From an uncultured Oscillospiraceae bacterium (lineage in GTDB: Bacteria > Bacillota > Clostridia > Oscillospirales > Ruminococcaceae), in the NCBI GenBank assembly GCA_900555435.1, contig USLH01000010.1, forward strand, positions 1-23,722: 23,722 nucleotides of DNA, given 5' to 3'. Under the pieces are notes generated by a model. The model searched no databases. It saw only the letters and a program-made list of their open reading frames with translations, and had not been told where the DNA came from. Positions 1-8,938 of this stretch are shown here, piece after piece. The first letter of the stretch is position 1. Each line of letters begins with the position of its first letter. A program made the translations under genes and the position numbers.

Positions 1-1
1 C

Positions 2-493
2 ACCCAAGCCGTCGTCAACCAGAGCGCCGGGGTGATTATCGGGGAAACCAGCATTGACTTTGACACCCTCATTCCCGACCTTGAAGCACAACTGGAAGCT
101 ATGGACATCGGGCCGCTGCTCGGCCTGTGGTTCCAGACCCTTGTTGTGGGGCTGACGATGAACATTCTTTCCATCTGCATTTTCCTTGTGACCTATGGAA
201 GAATGATTGAAATTTACGCCGTGACCGCATTGGGGCCGATCCCCCTTGCCACGCTGGGCAATGCAGAGTGGCGCGGCATGGGCCAGAACTACTTGAAATC
301 CCTGCTTGCGCTGGGCTTCCAAGCCTTTTTAATCATGGTGGTTGTCGGGATTTATGCGGTGCTGATCCAGCAGATCGGAACCGCTGACGACATATCCGGT
401 GCAATCTGGGGCTGTATGGGCTATACCGTTTTGCTTTGCTTCTGTCTGTTCAAGACCGGCAGCATATCGAAAGCCGTATTTACCGCACATTGA
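2..493 (+). CDS. VirB6/TrbL-like conjugal transfer protein, CD1112 family (3' fragment)
   Basis: The reading frame is open from the window edge, so this is the C-terminal 163 residues of a gene whose start lies outside. A GTG at 32 is in frame but has no ribosome binding site, so I do not take it as the start. The fragment is strongly hydrophobic, with about three to four membrane segments (around LGLWFQTLVVGL, ILSICIFLVTYG, FLIMVVVGIYAVLIQQ and GYTVLLCFCLF). A short loop containing NAEWRGMGQNYLKSL is typical of the VirB6-like proteins of Tn1549/CTn elements. The family forms the inner-membrane channel of the type IV secretion apparatus. It is followed 21 nt later by the methyltransferase frame and then by prgI and virB4, the usual order in this ICE family. 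The family call is from recognition of sequence and context. Confidence 0.8.
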   Translation, partial: TQAVVNQSAGVIIGETSIDFDTLIPDLEAQLEAMDIGPLLGLWFQTLVVGLTMNILSICIFLVTYGRMIEIYAVTALGPIPLATLGNAEWRGMGQNYLKSLLALGFQAFLIMVVVGIYAVLIQQIGTADDISGAIWGCMGYTVLLCFCLFKTGSISKAVFTAH

Positions 494-514
494 CAGACAG
501 GAGGAATACCAACT

Positions 515-1081
515 ATCGAAGAAACACAAAAGAAAACCTACAACATCCTTTACGCCGACCCGCCGTGGCGATATGAACAGAAAGCAGTACAGGGTGCAGC
601 AGAAAAGCACTATCCCACCATGAGCATTGACGAGCTGTGCGCCCTGCCGGTGGAAACGCTGGCGGAAAAAGACTGCCTCTTGTTTTTGTGGGCGACTTTC
701 CCCCAACTCCCGGAGGCGCTGCGTCTGATTAAGGCGTGGGGCTTCACCTTTAAGACCGTGGCCTTTATCTGGCTGAAATTGAACCGCAAAAGCCCCACAT
801 GGTTTTACGGGCTGGGCTACTGGACGAGAGGAAACGCGGAAATCTGCCTGCTTGCCAAGCGGGGCCATCCCAAGCGTTACTCCAAAAGCGTCCATCAGTT
901 TATCATTTCCCCGGTGGAGGAACACAGCAAGAAACCAGACATTACCCGCGAAAAAATCATAGAGCTTGCGGGCGACCTGCCCCGCGCAGAACTGTTTGCC
1001 AGACAGAAAATCCCCGGCTGGGATGCGTGGGGCAACGAAGTGGACAGCGATTTTTCCCTGTCCGTACCAGAAACGAGGTGA
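515..1081 (+). CDS. MT-A70 family adenine-N6 DNA methyltransferase with apparent ATC start
   Basis: Translation from 515 gives 188 residues, a normal length for small MT-A70 methyltransferases. The catalytic motif NILYADPPWRY is at about residues 10-20 (DPPW 15-18), followed by LLFLWATFPQL and a C-terminal GWDAWGNE segment. The family transfers a methyl group from S-adenosylmethionine to adenine N6; on an ICE it may protect transferred DNA from restriction (inference). The start is odd. A good AGGAGG at 499-504 is followed 10 nt later by ATC at 515, where ATG would be expected. The first in-frame ATG, at 620, would delete DPPW. There is no stop between the upstream TGA (491-493) and this frame, and both genes share the frame. 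Either a non-AUG start, coupled reinitiation, or a start-lost gene fits. The C-terminus lies 6 nt before prgI. Confidence 0.75.
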   Translation: MEETQKKTYNILYADPPWRYEQKAVQGAAEKHYPTMSIDELCALPVETLAEKDCLLFLWATFPQLPEALRLIKAWGFTFKTVAFIWLKLNRKSPTWFYGLGYWTRGNAEICLLAKRGHPKRYSKSVHQFIISPVEEHSKKPDITREKIIELAGDLPRAELFARQKIPGWDAWGNEVDSDFSLSVPETR

Positions 1082-1087
1082 CTTTTT

Positions 1088-1537
1088 ATGGCTTATGTAA
1101 CTGTCCCCAAGGATTTAACCAAGGTCAAATCCAAGGTAGTATTCGGGCTGACGAAACGCCAGCTCATTTGTTTTGGCGGTGCGCTGCTTGTAGGCATCCC
1201 GCTTTTCTTTTTGATCCGGGGCCGCGTCCCGACCAGCGCGGCGGCGCTCATTATGGTGTTCGCCATGCTGCCGGGCTTTCTGCTGGCGCTTTACGAAAAA
1301 CACGGCCAGCCCCTTGAAGTGGTGGCGCGCCAGATCGTCGAGTGCTGCTTCATCCAGCCCAAGGAACGCCCCTACCAGACCAACAACGCTTATACCGCCC
1401 TTGTGCGGCAATCCCAAATGGAAAAGGAGGTCAACGCCATTGTCCAAAAAGCAAAAGAACGAAACGAGCGCAAAAGCGCCGGTCAAGCTCACCCGCGCCG
1501 AAAAGAAAGAAATTCAGGCTGTCATCCGAAAGTATAA
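1088..1537 (+). CDS. prgI: PrgI family mating-channel membrane protein
   Basis: This 149-residue protein begins at an ATG preceded by GAGGTGA. It opens with VTVPKDLTKVKSKVVFGLTK and then has two close membrane segments (about residues 25-45 and 49-66) separated by RGRVPTS, the layout of PrgI-family (VirB3-like) proteins of Gram-positive conjugation systems. The family sits in the membrane beside the VirB4 ATPase and takes part in pilus or channel assembly. The remaining 80 residues are hydrophilic. The last 98 nt overlap virB4 in another frame, suggesting translational coupling. The tail after about residue 120 is basic and low in complexity, so it may be a product of the overlap rather than a conserved domain. 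Confidence 0.85.
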   Translation: MAYVTVPKDLTKVKSKVVFGLTKRQLICFGGALLVGIPLFFLIRGRVPTSAAALIMVFAMLPGFLLALYEKHGQPLEVVARQIVECCFIQPKERPYQTNNAYTALVRQSQMEKEVNAIVQKAKERNERKSAGQAHPRRKERNSGCHPKV

Positions 1538-3845
1538 GGGCGACGGCAAGCCCCATTCGGCGCAGACCAGTATTCCCTATGAGGCCATGTATCAGGACGG
1601 CGTATGCCGGGTGACGCCCCGCACCTTTTCCAAGTGCATTGAGTTTACGGACATCAGCTACCAACTGGCGCAGGCGGACACCAAGACCGCCATCTTTGAA
1701 AACCTGTGCGACCTCTACAACTATCTGGACGCCTCCATTCATGTGCAGTTTTCCTTTATCAACTGCAAGATTGACCCCAAGCAGTACGCCAAGAGCTTTG
1801 AAATCCGGGCGCAGGGGGACGACTTCGACGACATCCGCAGCGAGTATTCCGACATTTTGCAAGACCAGCTTGTGAACGGGAACAACGGCCTGATGAAGCG
1901 GAAATTTGTGACCTACACCATTGAGGCGGACAGCCTGAAAATGGCCCGCGCCAGACTGCGCCGGATCGAAACCGACCTTTTGGGCTATTTCAAGAGCATG
2001 GGGGCCTCCGCGTGGGGACTGGACGCCAAGCAGCGGCTGGAAGTCATGCACAGCATTTTCCACCCGGACGGGGAGCCGTTTTCTTTTGACTGGAAGTGGC
2101 TTGCCCCGTCGGGGCTTTCCACCAAGGACTTTATCGCCCCGTCCTCGTTCCGCTTCGGCAATGCCCGGATGTTCGGGCTGGGCGGCAAATACGGGGCGGT
2201 GAGCTTCCTGCAAATCCTCTCCCCGGAGCTGTCGGATGAAATGCTGGCCGACTTCCTCAACACAGAAAACGGCATTGTGGTGAACCTCCATGTGCAGGCC
2301 ATCGACCAGAGCGACGCCATTAAGACGGTCAAGCGCAAGATCACCGACCTTGACGCCATGAAGATTCAGGAACAGAAACGGGCGGTAAGAAGTGGTTACG
2401 ACATGGATATACTTCCCAGCGACCTTGCCACCTACGGGCAGGACGCCAAGGAGCTGTTAAAGACCTTGCAGAGCCGGAATGAACGGATGTTCCAGCTTAC
2501 CTTTTTGGTGCTGAACACCGCAGACACCCGGCAAAAGCTGGAAAACGATGTGTTCTGGGCTGCCGGGATTGCCCAGAAGTACAACTGTTCCCTTGTGCGG
2601 TTGGACTACCAGCAGGAACAGGGGCTTATGAGCAGCCTGCCGCTGGGGGCCAGCCACATCCAGATTGAACGCTCCCTGACGACTTCCAGCGTGGCCGTGT
2701 TCGTCCCCTTTGTGACGCAGGAGCTTTTTCAGGGCGGCGACGCCATGTATTACGGGATCAACGCCAAGACCGGCAACATGATTATGCTCGACCGCAAACG
2801 GGCGAGGTGTCCCAACGGGCTAAAGCTGGGGACACCGGGAAGCGGCAAAAGTATGAGCTGTAAATCCGAAATTTTGAGCGTGTTCCTCTGCACCCCGGAC
2901 GATGTGTATATCTGTGATCCAGAAGCCGAGTATTACCCCCTTGTGAAGCGGCTGCATGGGCAGGTGGTGAAGCTGTCGCCTACCAGCAAAAACTATGTGA
3001 ACCCGCTGGACATCAACCTGAATTACTCCGAGGATGAAAACCCGCTGGCCTTGAAATCCGACTTTGTGCTGTCGTTCTGTGAGCTTGTCATGGGCGGCAA
3101 GAACGGGCTGGAAGCCATTGAAAAGACGGTGATCGACCGGGCGGTACAGGTGATCTACCGGCCTTATCTGGCAAACCCCAAGCCGGAAAATATGCCCATC
3201 CTTGCAGACCTGCACAAAGCCCTGTTAGACCAGCATATCCCGGAGGCTGACCGGGTGGCGCAGGCCCTTGACCTGTATGTGTCCGGCAGCCTAAATGTGT
3301 TCAACCACAGAACCAACATCGACATTCAAAACCGCATTGTGGCCTTTGACATCAAGGAGCTGGGCAAGCAGCTAAAGAAAATCGGTATGCTCATTGTCCA
3401 AGACCAGATTTGGGGGCGCGTCACCCAAAACCGCAGCAAGGGCAAGGCGACATGGTATTTCTGTGATGAGTTCCACCTGCTTTTGCGTGAGGAACAGACG
3501 GCGGCCTTTTCCTGCGAAATTTGGAAGCGTTTCCGTAAGTGGGGCGGGGTTCCCACAGGTGCCACGCAGAATGTGAAAGACCTGCTTTCCTCCCCGGAAA
3601 TTGAGAACATTTTGGAAAACAGCGACTTTATCTGCCTGCTCAATCAGGCCAGCGGCGACCGCAAAATCCTTGCGGAACGGCTGAACATTTCACCCCAGCA
3701 ATTACGGTATGTGGACAATTCCGAACCCGGCGAGGGGCTTCTCATTTACGAAAATGTGATCCTGCCCTTTAAGAACCCCATCCCGAAAAACACCCAGATC
3801 TACCAGATCATGACGACCCGGTTAGGCGAGGGGGCGACGGTATGA
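1440..3845 (+). CDS. VirB4/TrsE-type conjugation ATPase
   Basis: This is the cytoplasmic ATPase that powers the mating channel, with Walker A GTPGSGKS at residues 464-471 and Walker B WYFCDE (Asp676-Glu677). The motif GGVPTGATQNVKDLL follows, as in VirB4 proteins. I place the start at TTG 1440: AAAGGAGG ends at 1430 with a 9-nt spacer, and the protein then starts MSKKQKNETSAKAPVKLTRAE. An upstream in-frame ATG at 1314 would add 42 low-complexity residues lying wholly inside prgI in another frame, which is less likely. From TTG the protein is 801 residues, a usual length for the family. The gene overlaps prgI by 98 nt and is followed 19 nt later by the NlpC/P60 gene, which has its own AGGAGGTGA. 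Confidence 0.93.
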   Translation: MSKKQKNETSAKAPVKLTRAEKKEIQAVIRKYKGDGKPHSAQTSIPYEAMYQDGVCRVTPRTFSKCIEFTDISYQLAQADTKTAIFENLCDLYNYLDASIHVQFSFINCKIDPKQYAKSFEIRAQGDDFDDIRSEYSDILQDQLVNGNNGLMKRKFVTYTIEADSLKMARARLRRIETDLLGYFKSMGASAWGLDAKQRLEVMHSIFHPDGEPFSFDWKWLAPSGLSTKDFIAPSSFRFGNARMFGLGGKYGAVSFLQILSPELSDEMLADFLNTENGIVVNLHVQAIDQSDAIKTVKRKITDLDAMKIQEQKRAVRSGYDMDILPSDLATYGQDAKELLKTLQSRNERMFQLTFLVLNTADTRQKLENDVFWAAGIAQKYNCSLVRLDYQQEQGLMSSLPLGASHIQIERSLTTSSVAVFVPFVTQELFQGGDAMYYGINAKTGNMIMLDRKRARCPNGLKLGTPGSGKSMSCKSEILSVFLCTPDDVYICDPEAEYYPLVKRLHGQVVKLSPTSKNYVNPLDINLNYSEDENPLALKSDFVLSFCELVMGGKNGLEAIEKTVIDRAVQVIYRPYLANPKPENMPILADLHKALLDQHIPEADRVAQALDLYVSGSLNVFNHRTNIDIQNRIVAFDIKELGKQLKKIGMLIVQDQIWGRVTQNRSKGKATWYFCDEFHLLLREEQTAAFSCEIWKRFRKWGGVPTGATQNVKDLLSSPEIENILENSDFICLLNQASGDRKILAERLNISPQQLRYVDNSEPGEGLLIYENVILPFKNPIPKNTQIYQIMTTRLGEGATV

Positions 3846-3864
3846 GGCACAAGGAGGTGAAGTC

Positions 3865-5820
3865 ATGGAACCCTTAAAACCCCGCGACAAGGTAACGCAG
3901 CACATGACCCGCGACGGCCTGACGCTGGATAACCAGACCACAGGCGAAAGCGTCAATGTGTCCAGCCGGGAGGCCGAGCAGGAATACACCGCCCAGCCGG
4001 AGGGGGCGGCGGAAAAAATACTGGAACGGGCGGATGAACTGCACGACCGCCACAAGGCAAAGAAAGCGGCCAAGGACGCCGGGGAAACCGTGGCGCAGGC
4101 CACCGGCCCCGTTTCCCGGTTGCAGTTTACCGCCGAGGAACGGGCCTCCCCGGAGCTGGCCCCGTATATCAAAAAGGCGGAAAAACGGGCGGATAAGCTG
4201 GAAGCGGCCAAAGAAACCCTGCCGAAAAAGCGCGTCGTCACCAAGGAAACCGTCTATGACGAGGCCAAGGGCAAGGCCAAAAGCAGGCTGTATTTTGACA
4301 AGGTGGAGAAAGCCCCTCCCCAGCTCAAACCAAACCCGGCCAGCCGTCCCATACAGGAAGCCGGGCTTTACCTCCACGGAAAAATCCATGAGGTAGAACA
4401 CGAAAATGTGGGCGTGGAGGGCGGCCACAAGGGGGAGGAACTGGCGGAACGGCAGGCGGGCCGCATGATCCGCAGCGGCGTCCACCGCCATAAGCTCAAA
4501 CCCTACCGGGCCGCCGCCAAGGCCGAGCGAAAGTCCATCGCCGCCAACGCCGAGTTTGCGTATCAAAAATCCCTGCGGGACAACCCGGAGCTGGCGCAGG
4601 CGGCCAAAAATCCCGTTTCCCGCTTCTGGCAGAAACAGCACATCAAGCGGGAATACGCCAAGGCAGCAAGGGCGGCGGGCCAGACCGCACAGGGGGCGGC
4701 AAGCACCGCCAAGACCACGGCTGCCGCAGCCAAGAAAGCCGCAGAGAAAAGCAGACAGGCCGCGTCCTTTGCCGCCCGGCACTGGAAAGGGGCGCTGATC
4801 GTCGGCGGCGTGGGCCTTATGTTCCTGCTGGTGATGGGCGGCCTGCAATCCTGCACCGCCATGTTTGGCAGCACCGGGACGGGCCTTGCCGCCACCTCCT
4901 ATCTCTCCGAGGACAGCGATATGCTGGGGGCCGAAGCCGCCTATGCCGCGCTGGAAGCAGACTTGCAGCATGAACTTGACAACTACGAAAGCCTGCACCC
5001 CGGCTATGACGAATACCGTTTCGATCTGGACGAGATCAAGCATGACCCCTATGTGCTGACCTCCATCCTCTCCGCGCTGCATAACGGCGTGTTCACTTTG
5101 GGGGAGGTACAGGGCGACCTTGCCATGCTTTTTGAAAAGCAGTACATCCTGACCCAGACCATCGAAACGGAAACCCGCTACCGCACCGAAACGAGGACGG
5201 ACAGCGAGGGAAACACCTACACCGTGGAAGTCCCCTACACCTACTATATCTGTAATGTGAAGCTGGAAAACTTTGACCTGTCCCACCTGCCCATCTACAT
5301 TCTCACCGAGGAACAGATGGGCTTTTATGCTGCCTATATGCAGACTTTGGGCAACCGGCCAGACCTGTTTCCCAACGACAGCTATCCCCACGCCTCCACC
5401 CCGAAAGAGCCGACCTACTATGAAATTCCCCCGGAGGCGCTAAAGGACGAAGCCTTTGCCGCCATGATCGCGGAGGCGGAAAAGTATGTGGGCTATCCCT
5501 ATGTGTGGGGCGGCAGCTCCCCAAGCACCAGCTTTGATTGTTCCGGCTTCATTAGCTGGGTTATCAATCATTCCGGCTGGAATGTGGGACGCCAGACGGC
5601 GCAGGGGCTTTACAACATCTGCACCCCTGTTTCCCCGGAGCAGGCCAAGCCCGGCGACCTTGTATTTTTCGTCGGCACTTACGACACTGCCGGGATGTCC
5701 CATGTGGGGCTGTATGTAGGAAATTCGGTCATGCTGCACTGCGGCGACCCCATTTCCTACACGAACCTCAATTCAAGCTACTGGCAGCAGCATTTTTATT
5801 GTTACGGGCGTTTGCCTTAA
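3865..5820 (+). CDS. CD1108-family membrane-anchored NlpC/P60 cell-wall hydrolase
   Basis: The 651-residue protein has three parts. Residues 1-300 are charged and rich in Ala, Lys and Glu, probably cytoplasmic and helical. One membrane segment lies at about 306-328 (ALIVGGVGLMFLLVMGG). An extracellular part ends in an NlpC/P60 domain from about residue 530. The catalytic residues are visible as FDCSGF (Cys559), SHVGLYV (His613) and a third polar residue near His625. NlpC/P60 enzymes cut peptide bonds in peptidoglycan; in ICEs this opens the wall for the mating channel, as VirB1-like proteins do. I do not see a separate lysozyme-like domain, though the middle region (350-500) is not assigned. 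The start has AAGGAGGTGA 5 nt upstream. The short DUF4315 gene follows. Confidence 0.88.
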   Translation: MEPLKPRDKVTQHMTRDGLTLDNQTTGESVNVSSREAEQEYTAQPEGAAEKILERADELHDRHKAKKAAKDAGETVAQATGPVSRLQFTAEERASPELAPYIKKAEKRADKLEAAKETLPKKRVVTKETVYDEAKGKAKSRLYFDKVEKAPPQLKPNPASRPIQEAGLYLHGKIHEVEHENVGVEGGHKGEELAERQAGRMIRSGVHRHKLKPYRAAAKAERKSIAANAEFAYQKSLRDNPELAQAAKNPVSRFWQKQHIKREYAKAARAAGQTAQGAASTAKTTAAAAKKAAEKSRQAASFAARHWKGALIVGGVGLMFLLVMGGLQSCTAMFGSTGTGLAATSYLSEDSDMLGAEAAYAALEADLQHELDNYESLHPGYDEYRFDLDEIKHDPYVLTSILSALHNGVFTLGEVQGDLAMLFEKQYILTQTIETETRYRTETRTDSEGNTYTVEVPYTYYICNVKLENFDLSHLPIYILTEEQMGFYAAYMQTLGNRPDLFPNDSYPHASTPKEPTYYEIPPEALKDEAFAAMIAEAEKYVGYPYVWGGSSPSTSFDCSGFISWVINHSGWNVGRQTAQGLYNICTPVSPEQAKPGDLVFFVGTYDTAGMSHVGLYVGNSVMLHCGDPISYTNLNSSYWQQHFYCYGRLP

Positions 5821-5843
5821 ACGCCAGAAAGGAGTTTTTGACT

Positions 5844-6101
5844 ATGGCAATGAACAAATTGGAGCGCATTGAAAAGGATATTGAGAAAACCAAGGGCAAG
5901 ATCGCGGAGCTGCAAAAGCAGCTTCGGGAGCTGGAAGCGGCCAAGACCGAACAGGAAAACTTGCAGATCGTCCAGCTTGTGCGCGGCCTCAACATGACCC
6001 CGCAGGAGTTCGCCGCCTTTGTGCGCGGCGGCGCGTTGCAGGCGGCCCCGGCCCCGATCCCGGACTTTGAACAGGAGGACAACGCCCATGAAGAAATCTA
6101 A
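5844..6101 (+). CDS. DUF4315 small coiled-coil ICE protein
   Basis: The 85-residue protein begins at ATG 5844, preceded by AAAGGAG at 5828-5834. An upstream in-frame ATG at 5799 lies inside the preceding gene and has no such site. Residues 5-45 form a heptad-like charged helix (LERIEKDIEKTKGKIAELQ and on), followed by a short LNMTPQEFAAFVRG segment. This is the DUF4315 pattern found between the NlpC/P60 and DUF4366 genes in Tn1549-like elements. The molecular function is unknown; a structural partner of the neighbouring transfer proteins is only an inference from position. The 3' end overlaps the next gene by 14 nt. Confidence 0.82.
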   Translation: MAMNKLERIEKDIEKTKGKIAELQKQLRELEAAKTEQENLQIVQLVRGLNMTPQEFAAFVRGGALQAAPAPIPDFEQEDNAHEEI

Positions 6102-6849
6102 ACTGTTCCGCACTTTGACGCTGGCTGTGGCCGCTGCGCTCTGCATGGCGACCACGACTGTTACCGCCTACGCCGGAGGCGCTGACCCTGACCCTGTGCC
6201 GCTGCCGGAAACCACCGAGGCCCCCGCAGAAGTGCCGGAGGAAACCGAAGAACCTACCACCGGCGGCATGGAGCCGGTGGGCGTACCCGTCACCCCGCAG
6301 GGCAACGCTACGCTGGTGGATGATTTTTTCGGGGATAAGCAGCTTATCACCGTCACCACCAAGGCCGGGAATTATTTTTATATCCTGATCGACCGGGCCA
6401 ACGAGGACAAGGAAACAGCGGTGCATTTCCTCAACCAAGTGGACGACGCCGACCTGCAAGCCTTGTTGGAGGACGGGAAAAAAGAGCCGGAGGTCTGCAC
6501 CTGTACGGCCAAATGTCAAGCCGGGGCCGTCAATACGGCCTGCCCGGTCTGTAAAAACAACCTGACCGCCTGCAACGGGCCGGAGCCGAAGCCCCAGCCG
6601 GAGGAAGAAAAGCCGCAGGAGGAAAAGCCAAGCGGCATGGGCGGCCTTGTGGTGTTCTTTGTGATAGTGCTGCTGGGCGGCGGCGCAGCCCTCTACTTCC
6701 TGAAATTCAAAAAGGAAAAAGCTGACACCACAGGAAATGACGATCTGGCCGAGTATGACTTTGGAGAGGACGAGGACGACGAGGACGAAGCCCCGGAGCC
6801 GGACGAGGATATGACAGACGAAGATGGAAATAAGGAGGACGAAGTATGA
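6088..6849 (+). CDS. DUF4366 (CD1107-family) secreted or membrane-anchored ICE protein
   Basis: This 253-residue protein starts at ATG 6088 behind AGGAGG (6073-6078). It has a signal peptide (MKKSKLFRTLTLAVAAAL, likely cleavage after AYA near residue 29). A Pro/Thr/Glu-rich linker follows, then a compact domain around residues 70-135, a cluster of six cysteines (CTCTAKC to CPVC and TAC), a second Pro/Glu linker, and one membrane segment at about 184-206 before basic FKKEK. The cytoplasmic tail is extremely acidic (Asp/Glu-rich). The topology is therefore an extracellular domain with a C-terminal anchor. DUF4366 proteins regularly lie directly upstream of topB in these ICEs. The role is unknown; surface contact in mating is an inference. 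The stop overlaps the topB start (ATGA). Confidence 0.82.
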   Translation: MKKSKLFRTLTLAVAAALCMATTTVTAYAGGADPDPVPLPETTEAPAEVPEETEEPTTGGMEPVGVPVTPQGNATLVDDFFGDKQLITVTTKAGNYFYILIDRANEDKETAVHFLNQVDDADLQALLEDGKKEPEVCTCTAKCQAGAVNTACPVCKNNLTACNGPEPKPQPEEEKPQEEKPSGMGGLVVFFVIVLLGGGAALYFLKFKKEKADTTGNDDLAEYDFGEDEDDEDEAPEPDEDMTDEDGNKEDEV

Positions 6850-8936
6850 GCTATCAGTTAGTAATTGCAGAGAAACCAAGCGTAGCCCGCAGCATTGCGG
6901 GTGTGATCGGCGCGGACAAGAAACAGGACGGCTATATGGAGGGGAACGGCTATCTGGTGAGCTGGTGTATCGGCCACCTTGTTTCCCTTGCCGACGCTGG
7001 GACTTATGACGAGCGTTTCAAAAAATGGCGCTATGACGACCTGCCGATTCTGCCGCAGGAATGGCAGTACATCATTCCCGACGATAAGAAAAAGCAGTTT
7101 GACACCCTGCGTTCTTTGATGGAGCGCCCCGATGTCACCGGCCTTGTGTGCGCCACCGACGCCGGGCGCGAGGGGGAATTGATTTTCCGTTTCGTCTACC
7201 AGATGGCGGGCTGCAAGAAACCGTTTCAGCGCCTTTGGATTTCCAGCATGGAGGATGCGGCCATTAAAGACGGCTTTGCCCACCTGAAACCGGGAGCCGA
7301 TTATGATAACCTGTATCAGTCGGCCCTTTGCCGGGCGCAGGCGGATTGGCTGGTGGGGATCAACGCGACAAGACTTTTCTCCATCCTCTACCACAAGACC
7401 CTGACCGTGGGCCGTGTCCAGACGCCGACCCTGAAAATGCTGGTTGACCGGGAGGCCAAGATCAGCAGCTTTCAGAAAGAGAAATACCACATCGTCCAGA
7501 TCGCGGCGGGCGGCATGGAGGCGGCCAGTGAACGCATGGGAAACGCAGACGACGCCAAGGCCCTGAAAGCCGCCTGTGAAACGGCGCAGGCCGTTTGTGT
7601 GTCGGTAACACGGGAGAAAAAGACGGAGCAGCCGCCCCGCCTCTATGACCTCACCACCTTGCAGCGGGAGGCAAACCGCCTGTTTGGATTTACCGCCAAG
7701 CAGACCCTTGACTATGCCCAGCAGCTTTACGAAAAGAAGCTGCTGACCTATCCCCGCACCGACAGCCAGTATTTGACCGACGATATGCTGCCGACGGCGG
7801 AAAGCCTTGTGTCCGGCCTGTGGCCGTTGCTGCCCTTTGCGGCGGGGCTTGATCTGTCCCCGCAGTTTGGCCGGGTGCTGAACAGCAAAAAGGTGAGCGA
7901 CCACCACGCCATTGTCCCGACGATGGAATTTGTGCAGAAAGGCTTTGACGGGCTGGCCGAGGGGGAAAAGAAACTGTTGTCCCTTGTGTGCTGCAAGCTG
8001 CTGTGCGCCGTGGCCGCGCCCCATGTGTACGAAGCTGTCACCGCTACATTCACCTGTGCCGGGAACACCTTTACCGCCAAGGGAAAAACCATCCTGACCC
8101 CCGGCTGGAAAGAGCTTGACCGCCGCTTTAAGGCGTCGTTCAAAACAGACGCCGACGACACCGCCCCGGAGCCTGCGCAGGAACTTCCCAAAATTACCGA
8201 GGGACAGACCTTTGACAAGGTAACTGCCGCCGTCACCGAACATTTCACAACACCGCCAAAATCCTACACGGAAGATACCCTGCTTTCCGCTATGGAGCGC
8301 GCCGGTGCGGACGATCTGCCGGAGGACGCCGAGCGGCAGGGATTGGGAACCCCGGCCACCCGCGCCTCCATCTTAGAAAAGCTGGTGCAGATGGGCTTTG
8401 TGGAGCGCAGGGGCAAACAGCTACTTCCCACCAAGGACGGCCACAACCTTGCCTGTGTGCTGCCGGAGGTGCTGACCTCTCCCCAGCTTACGGCACAGTG
8501 GGAAACGGAGCTGACGGCCATTGCCAAGGGGCAGGCCGACCCGGAGGGCTTCATGGCTGGCATTGCAGAAATGACAAGGGGCCTGATCGCAAACTACTCT
8601 CAGATCAGCGAGGACGCGCAGAAGTTGTTTCAAGCCGAGCGTGTGGTTATCGGCGAATGTCCGCGCTGCGGGGAAAGCGTCTACGAGGGCAAAAAGAACT
8701 ACTACTGCGGAAACCGAAGCTGCCAGTTTGTCATGTGGAAGAATGACCGATTTTTTGAGGAACGGGGCAAGGCGTTCACCCCGAAAATCGCCGCCGCGCT
8801 CCTTAAAGACGGAAAGGCAAAGGTAAAGGGCCTGCGCTCCCTAAAAACCGGCAAGACCTATGACGGAACGGTGCTTTTGGCCGATACCGGCGGCAAGTAT
8901 GTGAACTACCGCGTGGAACAGAGGGGCAAAAACTAA
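6846..8936 (+). CDS. topB: DNA topoisomerase III (type IA)
   Basis: The 696-residue protein is a full type IA topoisomerase. The Toprim domain is at the N-terminus (IAEKPSVARSIAGVIGA at 7-23, acidic triad region ATDAGREGELIF at 103-114). The active-site loop LLTYPRTDSQYL places the nucleophilic tyrosine at residue 302. A late GLGTPATRA motif is present. The C-terminal zinc finger has Cys605, Cys608, Cys621 and Cys626. Such enzymes pass single DNA strands and are encoded by many Tn1549-like ICEs and plasmids, where they presumably resolve transfer or replication intermediates. It is translationally coupled to the gene before it through ATGA. A strong hairpin (8974-9013) lies downstream. Confidence 0.95.
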   Translation: MSYQLVIAEKPSVARSIAGVIGADKKQDGYMEGNGYLVSWCIGHLVSLADAGTYDERFKKWRYDDLPILPQEWQYIIPDDKKKQFDTLRSLMERPDVTGLVCATDAGREGELIFRFVYQMAGCKKPFQRLWISSMEDAAIKDGFAHLKPGADYDNLYQSALCRAQADWLVGINATRLFSILYHKTLTVGRVQTPTLKMLVDREAKISSFQKEKYHIVQIAAGGMEAASERMGNADDAKALKAACETAQAVCVSVTREKKTEQPPRLYDLTTLQREANRLFGFTAKQTLDYAQQLYEKKLLTYPRTDSQYLTDDMLPTAESLVSGLWPLLPFAAGLDLSPQFGRVLNSKKVSDHHAIVPTMEFVQKGFDGLAEGEKKLLSLVCCKLLCAVAAPHVYEAVTATFTCAGNTFTAKGKTILTPGWKELDRRFKASFKTDADDTAPEPAQELPKITEGQTFDKVTAAVTEHFTTPPKSYTEDTLLSAMERAGADDLPEDAERQGLGTPATRASILEKLVQMGFVERRGKQLLPTKDGHNLACVLPEVLTSPQLTAQWETELTAIAKGQADPEGFMAGIAEMTRGLIANYSQISEDAQKLFQAERVVIGECPRCGESVYEGKKNYYCGNRSCQFVMWKNDRFFEERGKAFTPKIAAALLKDGKAKVKGLRSLKTGKTYDGTVLLADTGGKYVNYRVEQRGKN

Positions 8937-8938
8937 AA

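Noticed and set aside
32..34. GTG as start of the VirB6-like gene
   Set aside because: The frame continues upstream to the window edge and there is no ribosome binding site; the gene is cut by the window.
399..623. Short plus-strand frame bridging virB6 and the methyltransferase
   Set aside because: Its translation is unlike any protein and it overlaps two supported genes in another frame; it does not supply the missing methyltransferase start.
3874..5391. A 505-codon open frame on the minus strand
   Set aside because: It lies opposite the NlpC/P60 gene; long antisense frames are expected in GC-rich coding DNA. Its translation has no recognisable motif and no ribosome binding site that stands out.
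6858..8243. A 461-codon open frame on the minus strand
   Set aside because: It is the antisense shadow of topB, whose motifs are unmistakable.
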